NCBI RefSeq assembly: GCF_021018805.1
Contig: NC_086248.1
Coordinates: forward strand, 50,597,485 to 50,661,484
Direction: 5' to 3'
Origin: Prinia subflava
Lineage: Eukaryota; Chordata; Aves; Passeriformes; Cisticolidae
Length of the DNA stretch: 64,000 nt
Part shown: positions 1-12,300 of the stretch, in pieces
How positions within the stretch are numbered: the first letter of the stretch is position 1
Layout of the letters: each line of letters begins with the position of its first letter
Notes under the pieces: model-generated
Told to the model about the DNA's origin: nothing
Seen by the model: the letters and a program-made list of their open reading frames with translations, nothing else
The model's database searches: none
Made by a program: the position numbers and the translations under genes

Positions 1-195
1 AATGCAGGAAAGCTATTTTCTGTAAAATTTGATACACAATTTCCTGCCAGTGTACAAATAAAATTAAAGTATTATTTCACTCATGTAAAATGACTAAGTG
101 AAAATCAGTAAGAATTTCAGATTAAGTAATGTATATATTCTCAGTATTCATAGCTTTACTTTTCCTCAGCAATTTAAAAATTAAGAAACTCTTAC
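1..195 (-). other. TBC1D32 intron, left window edge
   Basis: AT-rich intron sequence following visible exon 26, starting at the donor gtaaga. I see no coding exon or repeat in it. The terminal exon must lie beyond the edge. Confidence 0.7.
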
Positions 196-384
196 TTTCA
201 GAAAAACCTGAAGATCTCGGGCTTCTGTGTGCTTCAGGATGTCTTGCTGTAGGTGTCTGAACACAGAAATGCAGATATATATTTGATAATCAGGACCAAG
301 GAAAATACATATGGCAATGTAGTGACAGATCTCACTCCAGTCCATGTAATTCCAGAAACACTGTGTTATCCATTGCAGACAGAT
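196..384 (-). CDS. TBC1D32: TBC1D32 visible exon 26 (189 nt)
   Basis: Encodes [20 protein letters not shown] and on to [20 protein letters not shown] and LQVFLK, the end of the TBC-like domain; 63 codons in phase 0/0. The acceptor is gtcatctag/ATCTGT and the donor GAAA/gtaaga. Only the short terminal coding exon should remain, left of position 1. Confidence 0.93.
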
Positions 385-3300
385 CTAGATGACAATGAAA
401 TTATATACAATTAAATCATTCTATACATTCAGTCATAATTGATCAGCTTTATCTCTTTTTTTATACTACAGAACCTTTTCCCATAACATTACTTCAGTTG
501 TGAAAATAAAAGGGATAAAGTACAAAAGAAGCTTAAGTAGAAGTACAAGATTCATCATTTTTTAATGCACAGCCTCTGAATAGACTCCTAGTGAGTTTGA
601 CTAAACATAACACCCTGTATCCATGCATCTCACTTGTAAAAGTATACTCTAGCACCTCCTGAGGTTGAGACTCAAAGTCCAATGAAAGCAAAAGTTATTT
701 TTTTTCAAGATTTCATTTTAATGTGGCCTAAAGGGTAATGACAATGATGAAGGCATGTTCAACGTGAGTTTTCCTTTCAATTAAAGTAGTTCTCTGCATT
801 ATAAATGAATGTTTGGCCCTCCCTTAAGACACATTTCATTTCATGACGTGAGTATGAACACAGTGACTCCTTTGCCCTGTTCTAAATTACAAGGTATTAA
901 CAGATATAATGCACATCTAATTTGGTTCTAGACCACAAATCCTCTGCTAATCATTCCTAAAAGTGTTTAAAAACATGCAGCAGAATTACCACGATTCTAA
1001 TTAGTTGACAACAACCATAGTCTGGCAATAAATCTGTTTTGAGGTATTTATTGAGGCACACAACAACTTAAATACATCGGAACTGTTTCCACAGTTCAGC
1101 ATTTGTTTTTAATGCTGCAGTAGAACTGCAAAATCACACAGAAGATACAGTGCCACCCACGAGTGGCATTTCAGTAACTTGTTAAATAAATGAAAAAAAT
1201 CCTTGTTAGCAGTTTAGAACAGTCTTTGGTCAATTACTAAGTGCACACAATTAAAAAAATAGTGTAACTTGTACAAGAATAGCTGAAGGAGTGACTCTCC
1301 CCATGTGTTTTCCTCATTCAAAACCAGGAACCTTATTACAAGCACCTAATTCCTATGTTGAGATAAATTCCTTCTTCTGCTACTCCTCTCTCCTCAAAAA
1401 CCAAACCCTAAGCTGACTACTTTAAGCAATGTTTGTATCACACTGGCATCTGGCCCCATTAAAAGTCTCTTCAGCTGCAAATCCCACAGCAAAAAGAATT
1501 TTGAAGGTATAAGATGAAAAGTATTTTTCTTGCCTTGGCACAGCAATATGCTTCCTCACTCTGGTGAGATGTCCTTTGCACGGACAATCTAACTCACTGC
1601 TCAAAGGCAGCTCTTTACCCTTTATCATGATTGACACCTTTACAAACAGTGCTTCATCCATAGCTTTCCATACCACCAAACAATTGTTTGTAAGCAAAAT
1701 GAAAGCTGGTGTTGCAGATAATTATTCTTTTGTTGTCATATCTCTTTAATATAAAAGAATAATGTGTTACCTGATTGTAATAGTTAAGAGTAGCTCTTAT
1801 AAAATTAATTTTTCTCTAATATCACAAGAACTGCTTCCTAGTATATAACTACTGCAAATTACCCATTTCTCTCCTATGGAAAATTTAGATAATTATTCCA
1901 GGGAATAAGGTATTCTATTTAAATGCTAAATGTGAGGATTTAGTATATATTATTTTTAGCAATTTTTCTGCGTGAACATATAATAAAAGGTCATCAGCTC
2001 TGGTACATTGGTATTATTCTATGAGTCAGTTACTTTCTATTTTCAGATGCTCTAAGTCACTATGTGTTCTTATCTCTTACACTCAGTTTTATAACCACCA
2101 CACAATTGCCATTTAGAAAAAAATGGCCAGTAGTTCCTCAGTGTTCTTGATTTTGTAGATTAAAGTAATTAGGTTGATGATACTTTAATACAGTTAATCA
2201 GTTACCTGGGATGGGGTGAAATCAGACATGTGGAAGGCTGACCAGACAAGGGGTAACTCAGCTTTCAGCAACATTTCAACGTGGTGAGCACTGCAAAAAT
2301 AGACTGGATGGATGCCATATTCCACTGTTGTAACAGGCAGGTGCATCTGGTTAACAACAACAACAACATCATCAACAACAACAAAATTGAGGAAAAGGAT
2401 TACAGACTACAGACTATTAATGCCTTGTTGAGAACAATATATAAAAATATACACTTTTATACGTAAGATAAGTAATTCTGATTCTTTTAGAGACACGAAA
2501 CAGGATAGACAAAATAGGTTGTACTTCCATCAAGAAAAACATGTAGGTAACTAAAGAAAAGTTTCAATAAATATATCCTGATTGTTACTGTACACGAGCA
2601 GTCTTGTTCCTTATTTGTATACAGGCTTGAATTGTCAAAACAGGGATGGAGAAACTGTTGTTGTATTTTAAACAGGAGAACAGAAGGGAAAAAAAGACTG
2701 ATTTCTGCTGGATTTTTTCCCTCCATTTAGTGGTGGAGTAGAACTTCCTCAATATTTGAAGTTGTTTTTTGTGTGCACATATCTTTGCAGTGTGTGTGGA
2801 GGGTGTGAGTGAAATTCTGTTATGTGAAGCAAAAGCAACAGAAGGATCATGGAAGGGTCTGTATATCAATGCTGAATTCCATTTAATGAATCCTTGGCAC
2901 CAGTGGTTTTTAACACACAATGGAGTAAATTTCAGCACAAATTTCATTATGCTGGAACAACCTCAGGCCAAACTCAGTGCTGAATGTACCACACATAAGA
3001 CAGATCACTTGGTATTGCTACACAAGTCTCCATGCAGAAGAAGTACAGAACCTGATCTGTGCCTCTTCTACCCCAGAGCTCTCTGGTAAAGACTTCAGTT
3101 TAGAGTTTATGTTCAAAACATTCAAGACAACATGGCAATGTACAAAGGCTTTTATTTTAAATAGCTGTGAACAACCATAATGAAAGAAATAATGCTTCCT
3201 ATATTGCAACCTCAGTCCAGAATACTGACAATTTAAAATTGTCAATCATAAAGTATTTGTGCAGCAATAAATTTTAAAATTCAGTAAATATACTCAAATG

Positions 3301-6300
3301 TATTAAGTAAATTTCCAAACTGTCACTAAAAAAATCACAAAAAAATCACATGAATAGACTTGCTTTTTTACTGGACTCTAATAATTAAAAAACAAAAGGT
3401 CATTCAGCAGTATCACAGCCTTCACATAGAATTTATTGCCACTAACAAAGTTTGTTTTACTGCCAGCTTTAAAAGTCATTAACATTTTCTTCACTATCAG
3501 TCCACCTGCTACTTCTTTCCTTTTAAACAAAAATTTGAACAAATATCAGATCTACATTTTTCCATAAATTTTTCAGGGTCATGTATTTAGCTAGGGGGCC
3601 TTTAAGGAAAATATAATGCATTAGAAAAAAAAAAAAAACAACACCAAACCAAAAAAAAAAACCAACACCAAACCAAAAAAAAAAAACAAGGGAAAAAACA
3701 AACTAAGGAGATTAATAAAGTCTCATCTGTAAATTTTCAAAGGAGCCTTTCAGAAAGAAAGAGGTTATAAATGCTTACGGATAAATGCAGTCTTGGTAGC
3801 CAGAGAAATGCTGAAACAAGAAGACATGAAAATTGCTGAAGAAACCTCAGTGTCTTCTCCCTGTCTCCTGACATTATGAGGAAGATGGAAGATGCAAACC
3901 AGTCATAACCAGCATAGTGCTCCTGCAAGCAGCCTGAATGGGAAGGTTAAGGAACTTGGGCAGAGATCTCCTCACTCTCCTGCAGCAACCAGAGCTCTCC
4001 TCCTCTCCAGGCCCACACACCCAGAGCCAGGAGCTGGGCTGTTAGACATGGCCAAGGGCAACAGAGCTGAACAGAAGGCAGCATCGAGGCACAGTTGTCT
4101 CTCAAATGGAATCAATAGAAACTATTTAAGCAGTTTTCTCCCATATACTAGTTTTTGTTCAGTCCATAAGTAGTCAAGCTAAATCAATAAAAGTAAATAA
4201 AAAGCAAATAAATGTAAAAAAAAAACCTGTACCAAAATGAGTGTGCTTATAAAACGCAAGAAAGGAGAACAGTGGAGGAATAAAACAGGAGTTAAAATTA
4301 TCAACAGAAAAAAGTAAAAGACAAGCCTTAAAAATGAGATTTGGCACATTCTGACTAATACACCTGAAGTATAATTTAATAGTGGTACGCAAATCTAACA
4401 GAAAAGAATATAGCAAAACTTGTGAAAAAGCTGCTATTTGTTTTAATTTTATTTTACAAGAAGTTCCAAGTATAACCACTCCTGTTGATCAGACTACATC
4501 TACTTATCACACATATCACTACATGGGCAGTATCATTAACAGCGTTGGTATTGTAGGAGTACCACAAATACTCATTAATGTTCAGAGGTGAATTGCTGCA
4601 CGCTCTTTATCACATTCAAGAATGTGATCCCACTCCAAAACAGTTGATGACAAAAGTGAATAAGATTTGCACTTCTGACAAAGTATGGGAACAAAAGGGT
4701 GAACATTTTCTTGAGTGCACTGGGAATGCATTTAACTAAATAAAATTTCACAGTAAAAGTGCTCTTTAAAAACAAAAATCTTTCCATAAATATTACTCAC
4801 CTGCACCTCTATTAAAAGTACAGACTAGGAGCTCAAATTCCACTGAAATTTTTAGGCTGTATAACTTACACCATCAGGAAAGGATACAAAGTGAAGATAC
4901 CACAGTTCTTTGCTGTTGTTTCAGAAACTCCTCACAATTCATTAACACAAAACATAGCCCATTTTCAGCATCTTCTTTTAGCAAGTTTAAGTATTTTCCA
5001 TATCTATTTCAAAAAAGTTAAAAAAATCCTTCTCTTAAATATTTTTAAATTCTTAAAAAGGAAGAACTCATACTTAATAAACTTTTATTTAAAAGTTAAA
5101 CTGTCATGAAATTGTTCATCATTAAAACTATGCTGTAGATACACACATAAATGATTAAATAAAACCTTCTATGCTCTACCTAGAAAGGATACACAGCAAA
5201 CATCTGCAGGCTACTGTTACAAATCCTCACTCAAATTCCCTTTAGTTTAGTTTTAGAGATTGTGTTGGGGACCAGCAAGTAGTTTAGCACACACAACTCA
5301 GTTTCTTCACGTACAATATTTAGAATTAGAGATAATTATTATACGTGTAATTATTATAATCAGAATTCAAACATTAATGCTAAAGATAGCAATCTGTGGA
5401 AGTACAGACATCTAAGCTTTTCCATCATCACAACTCTGCAAATTACGAGCCAAACAAAATGTTTAGGTGGCATATAACTAAGCTTAGCTAAACAGAACCA
5501 TTTAGAGATGCAATGTGAGGGAAAAAAAAGACACATAATTCAGGATAATACAATTTTATGGTAAATCTTACCAGCACGTTACAATTAGTCATTACAAAAA
5601 TAGAGGATAATAACATACCTAAACTGTAAAGATAATTTAATTATGTACTAATACCTTTTTCAATTCCAGTTAGAATTCATTTTCTTAAAGTTTATCTTAG
5701 ATTTAAATGGCATAAGCAATGAGTTGATGGATTAAGGATTATTTAAGTCATTCCATGAAAATCAAACAAATCCTAGAAATACTCTAGGGAAATATTTTAA
5801 TACCATGTACCTGACTGTCATTTCAACACCAAGCTGCTGCACAGATGAAAGGTTTTCTTTCTTCACATCTGCATCCATGGCTAAAACAAAAGAAAATAAA
5901 TTAAATAAAGTATTATAAGAAATATGATTTGAACTGAAAGCTAATGCAAAGCTCTTTCTGAGTATGAATACCAATTCTGGAGAACTGCCTCCTATTCAAA
6001 ATTATTTTGGTAGTGTTTGGAAAGGATTCGTAAAGAATCCGAATTCTTCATAGATGTTTTTCCAAATGAAGATCACCCTCTTTATAAAAAAATCTTCATG
6101 GTTAGTATGGTTATCGTGACGGTTATCATTAGCTTTACAGCAAGCGACATCTTTTTCAGCATCCTATCTTAGCAGAACTTTATCCTTTATGGCCTAGAAA
6201 TCAGCCAAGGCAGCCTTTTGGGATCCACTTTCTTCCATTTCAGAGGTCTTAAAATTTCCTAGCTGTAATAGCAACTTTATTAATGAAAAATCTCTTTTGA

Positions 6301-9300
6301 TATGAATCACACAAAACTTACATACTGATGGATTTAAAAAATAGTTAAATCCTGTATTTACATGCATTTTTTCATACAGTAAAATATACTCTATTTCCTG
6401 AAGTTGTTTAAATTAAAAATCCAAGCTAGAAAAAATTATAAATAATGTATTAAAGCAACCACTGCTGTAGCTTTTCTTCAAACTTTTAAATTCTAAATTA
6501 AATTTTAAATGGGCATTTTCCCTATCAGGTTCATTTTATCATCTAATATAACTATATCACAGATAAAAATTCTAGTCTAATAATATTAAGTGTTGCAAAG
6601 CTGAGGGAATAAACTTTTAATATACTTCTTTGACAGTGCTATTTAAAAACAGCAAGAAATGAAACAAATGAAAACCTTTATTACCCTGACCCTTTTGTTA
6701 AAAATGTAAATAACAGACATGGCAGCAGAACTTAAAGTATCTTCATGTAAATGATAAATGTAAAAATCTAACTAAGTAGATCACACAGTAACTTCTTATG
6801 TATTTTTTCTATATCCTCAGACAGACAGAGAAATCCAAGGATGAAGGATTCCCTGGCTATTCATGTAGGTAAACACTCTGTGTTCCCGGCACACAAACAG
6901 GGACTAAGGTATTAAAGATGAAATAGTTACAAGTTCAGGGAGGAAAGGATTCAAAGGGAAAAAAAACCAACAAAAATACACCAAAAACCCCCACCAAAAA
7001 AAACCCAACCAAAAACTCAAACAAACAAACCCCAAAACAACCAACCAACCAAACCCCCATCCACCAAAGAAGAGGTAGGTTAAATTTTTTATGAAGAAAA
7101 TAATACAGCAAAATTACACACAACAATGAAGCAGTAAAATTCAGCAGAGGAAGTATGTCAAGAATAAAAACGGCAAAACCCCCACTCTGTTTTATAACTT
7201 TCACAAACAACAATAATTTAAGTGTTACGCACGTGAGAAGTTAACTTTGTACCTTTGACAATATATTTATACATAACAAAATTAACTGTGCTTTGAGTAA
7301 AATGATCTTATTCCCTTATCTGATGGGACTGAAACAGTAAATTCATATCAGTGAGGTTTTTTTGCAATCCAGTGAACAGAAGTTAGAAATCTTTTGTATA
7401 GCATACCAGCAGTGCAATCTTTGGAAGAATACATATAAATTCACAGGTCATTTCAGTTAAAATCCCACAAAGATAACTGAAATGTTCATAACTTTTTCAG
7501 CTCCTATTTCAAGTTACCTGTTCACTTAAGCTGCAATTGCCATACTAATTCAACTAATTTTCACGTTTGTGTGTGCAAGTGGGAAGGCAAGAGGCATAAA
7601 TGCATCCTAGAAAATAGGGGGAATTTGAATGAGTTTGCTATGGCTAATGACTAATTCATTCCTAACATCACCATGTTTAATGGCAGCAGAGGGCAAGGAG
7701 AACAATGATCTCTAAGCTGCATTGAGGTCCTGCTTCCATTTTGAGGTGGATGCTATTGTGGGTGGCACTGCAGATATCCCAGCCCAGCAAGGGTGTAATG
7801 AGGAGAAGCTGTATCACAACCCCCAGTGTGAGCCAAGGTCCCTTCTGTAACAGTTCATAGCAAGTACTGAATGCTTATCGTCCATTAACATTAAAAGAAC
7901 ACAGCTGACTTCACTGATTTTCATGGAGTTTTCCTCTCTCTTGTAACATTTTCTTAGGGGCTGAAAAGGGCTTTTTTTCCCACCACACTTCCTTCTGATA
8001 TTTTCCTCTGTATTGTGCAGGAAGATAAAATTAACCTGAAGTCTGGATTGAATAATAATTCTCTATCACATAGTACCTTATCAAGGCAAATGCCCTTGCT
8101 TTCAGACACCACTGGATTTGACATAATCACAGTTCTGTACTCTGCTAATCCACAAAATGTGCTTTATTGTCCTGGGTCAAAAGTTTTTCTTTTCTCTTTT
8201 GTTTATCACTTAAACTGGGAAGACGGGGCCTAAGAACACTGTAAAGTCATTTAGAATACACAGAAGACTATTTCCCACTGATTAAAAACTGGACCTAGAA
8301 ACCTTAAATGCTCCGTTGAACTTAGAAAAATGCTATGAAAAACAAGTGGAATATTTAAATACTGCATATTGCAATCCATGGACAAAAAGCTTGCTTGTTG
8401 TGCCTGTACTATTGTGATGATGCCCATACATCTGATCCAATGCACTGAGCTCATTTTATACAAAACTTTTTGACAAATATTTTTCAATACACTGATATAA
8501 CTGTCTTGAAACACAAAAGGTTTCATAACAAAAAGGCGTGGAGAAAAATCAGTTCTCTAAATAAAAATGCCATTCATCCTCAAAGGCCAGACCACCTCTC
8601 TGAACTGTGAATTAATAATATGATACAGCACTCTGGCTGTTATTAAATGGAATGAACAATGTACTCTGGCAGCTTCCTTTTTATTTATTTTATCTTAAAG
8701 CAAAAAAAGCTATGTTGAACAGATATTTCACTCTTCTATCTTTAAAAATGAGAAACACTGTAAAACAGAAGCCAAAATTAAACTAGTGACTTGAAGGATA
8801 TTGGAAGCTGATTTACAGCTTCAGAAAATTCTTAGAAAGTACCTCAATGCGCAGAACTTTTCAAAATGTTTGTAGCATTCAGGAGCAGAAAAAGACTCTC
8901 ATGAGGCATGATTTCCAAAGGCAACTATGTATGATTATTAAATTCAGTCTATAGATATAAACACTCCAACCTGAGTTAACTGCCATGCATAGTCCTGTGG
9001 CATTCTTTCTGATCAGCCTACACTTCAGTTAACTTTACAATTTATATGAAAGATTGCTTTCTTATTCATTTTCCCTCTTACCACGCCAAAGCTTATATGT
9101 GTTTACGTCAGAAAATGGGCTACATTGCATTTGACCTGAAATGACAGGATACCATGCTGAAACAGCTTTACACCGTATTTCATGTAACTTGTATGGTTTT
9201 TGGATAATATTTCATTTATTTCCCTGTTTAAAGTACTGTTACGTCAAAGACACCACTGGCTTCCCTTCTGCCTTAAGTAAAGAATATTACTAAAGCCGTC

Positions 9301-12300
9301 ACTCACATTATTGGTTTAGCTCTTTCACTTCCTGGTGCTCAGGCCAAATGGTTTTATGTCTATAAAAATAATCTTTGGAATTTGCTAACGGATGCTAAAT
9401 TTTAACTTCAGTGAAAGATTAGGTGTCTTTCTACGGATGAAAACGACTTTTGATTCAAAGAAAATATTTAAGTAAAGATTCTGCAAACAGCTGAGAATAC
9501 CATGATAGCCAGAGCCACCTGCATAATTCCCACAAATGCTTTAAAATACTTAGAAGTATTTTAAATTTTAAATCTGCTATCAGATTTCTAGTCCACGGCT
9601 TTGTCAATACAAACTGAAATTGTGGAAATCATGATTTTTTTCCCATGATTTATTATTTTTCTTAAAAAACAGCAGGCCTTCACTTACTTTCCAACAGGTA
9701 CCTAAACACTGACCCAGTCCATTGGCAGATATCCAAGCAGTCAATATTAATCTTTATGCTTTGTCAGTAACTATCCTTTCTCATTCTGATGTTCCTACAA
9801 AAGTTTTCTATTTTAAACATTATTTGGACTTGTGGCAGAGCAAAATTTACAAGTTTCTCTCCGTATTCTGTGCCGCCATTTTGCTACTGTTTCTTCATGA
9901 TGTCACCTCCTTCACCAGGTGACTCACCTAGAACATTTCTGACAGACTGACCTCATATTCCTTGTTAGAATTGTCTATAAAAAAAAAATCTTTTTTCAAA
10001 GAAAAGTATTACTTTTGTTGGATTTGAACTGGGAATGGAGACAATGTGAACAAGATCCAAGAGTAACTGCTGGAGAGTGTTGATGTCTACTCAGAGGTCA
10101 TCTCAGGTGCAATTCTACCTTGACTACTGAAAGTATCTGTTATGTTATCAGTACTCTTTTCATAACAATACAAGACCAAAATATTCATATCTAGAACTTC
10201 ATTATGTAATGATCATCACAAATACTCAAGCTTTTTGGCAACAGCTGCATTAAGAATGAACCATATTTTCAGTTCAGTTACCTGAGTTGGCAATGGGTAA
10301 AATGCTTTCTGATAACAGCATCTTCAAAATGGCGGAGAGTTTGAAAATGTGCATTTATTAAATGATGCATTAAGAATGGAAGAATTCCCTTCCTTCTCCT
10401 TACCTTTCAACCCAATTTCAGGTTGTAATCCTGAATTTCTCAATTGCGGCTCCTTCTGAACAGCTCTATACTGATACCTTCCCACTGGTGTTTTTAAAAT
10501 TTCTCAGTTTGTTACCCAACCCACCTGACCCTTCAAAGATTAAGAGCTCATTAAATGGCAGAAAGCTCCTATGAGATTCTGTTCAGTCAGAGAACTAAGG
10601 CTCATCTAGGAAAAGGAATATGCCATGACATTTGAGTTTTATGGCCAAGACCTGAAATCCCTGAGGTTCTGACCCTTTGGCAGTACACAGCAGAGCTGTT
10701 TCAGAGACAAAGTCCAGTGGAAACAGAGGATTTGACAGCAAAGTCATCTGCAAAAGCAGAGCTTCCTGCTAATCACAAAATTTTGCAGCAGTCCCGAGTT
10801 TGAGGAGTCTGCAACACATCGTGGAGATCAATTAAGAAGCACAGACACTAACACATTAGATGACTTTGCACTTCTCTGATAAATGGGTTTGTCGAAACCT
10901 CGAGAAAACAATGACATTTTCACAAGGATTTCTGTTACACTGAACTGGAATTTGCTAACAGAAAGAGCAAGAAGCTATTTTAGGAACTTTGTATCCCTAA
11001 TATATGATGCATGATATTTTACTACTACAGCAAATTTCAGTTTCTTGCCATTTTATTATCTATTACAGCTAGACACCAGTGATTTGGTTTTCAAAGTTGT
11101 AGGGTTTATAAAGGAGAAATAAAAAATAAAAGCAAACTAGAAACTATTAATTCTAGGAAAGGGGACAGACAGAGAACATTAACATATCCATAGATTCAGT
11201 CATCTGAATGAACATCACAGCAGTACCATTGCTGCGAGCAGAAAGTAAACTTCATGTAAGATTCGTGTTACTGTTTATAATTGAACATTGCAACTGCATA
11301 GTGTTTAATCAGATATTTTTTCCTTCTCTCTTATCTTAAAAATGGTAACAACCCAATCTAATTTAATTTTTTCATATTTGCAAATTTTATAAGAGACTGA
11401 AATCCTGAGGGGTTCCGCAGCAGATGGATCACTGTGTTATTCTAATTACAACTAGCTACAGGTTTACAAAGCTGTCATTTTTTTTAAGATAATCAAATTC
11501 TCATTTCAGTAAACATGATAAATGCTGAATATCTATGTGCTATACTGAATTCACTTTCATGAAAAATGTGACTTTTCTTCATTGAAATTAAACAACTATT
11601 ACAAATTGTTTTTCAGTTCCTCAGACCCAAATTTATTTAGTAGAATGGTGGATACATAGAACTGCCAAGTTCATGTTGGCTTAGGTAGATGTGGAGCGAG
11701 AAAGTTGTTACAGTCTAACAACTCATTAGCTTTACCTCATACAAAAAAACATCTCTACTGTAACTAGTTTTAGGATTTAGGTAAGATGGGTCTTACAGGA
11801 ATATATGAAAAAGATACTGTGAAATAACATGGCATTGAATAATTCTCCTTGGAGAAATTGCAATGCTTCATAAAGACTACCAGAAAACCTTGGGAAATGC
11901 ACAGAAATCTGACCAATCGTTACTCAATCAGTGAAAAATCTAATTTTAAACAAATAAGGTCTATGTTTTGTTGTCCCTTTGGTACAAACATAGGAAGCAT
12001 AATGCATATCTGGGTTCTCAAAGCGCATTATCCTCCCTTCATAGGAAGGCCATACTGTTTATTTTATGATGTAAAAAAGAACCCAAAATGAACATAAATT
12101 TCACTACATGACCAATTCTTAATATCATACTCTTTTATTGTTTCAGGGTAGAATTAGAATATGATCACAGATTCAGTTCTAGAGCCAGACTTTTGCTTCA
12201 TGTCAATCAGCATGAGTTTATTGGCCTAAACGAACTTCCCTGGTTATTGATGTACCTGTCTGAAAAAGGTGCTATGAACTTTTAATAAGTATTTTTCTAT

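Larger units (their letters stand above)
2347..3778 (-). other. TBC1D32 intron, 1.4 kb
   Basis: Contains the AAC/ATC microsatellite next to the acceptor of exon 25 and an A/C-rich tract near 3.62-3.70 kb. Otherwise plain intron; I see no gene in it. Confidence 0.7.

Noticed and set aside
4575..4787. Possible extra TBC1D32 exon in the U12 intron
   Set aside because: Weak resemblance in one frame only, with a stop, and the flanking exons already join in frame with the expected length.
4864..4887. In-frame TGA after exon 23 as a sign of a pseudogene
   Set aside because: The TGA lies beyond a perfect U12 donor, and splicing there joins the recognised peptide in frame.
6935..7213. Minus-strand hydrophobic open frame resembling a membrane protein
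   Set aside because: Produced by translating an A/C-rich simple repeat; the Gly/Val/Phe-rich pattern is an artefact.
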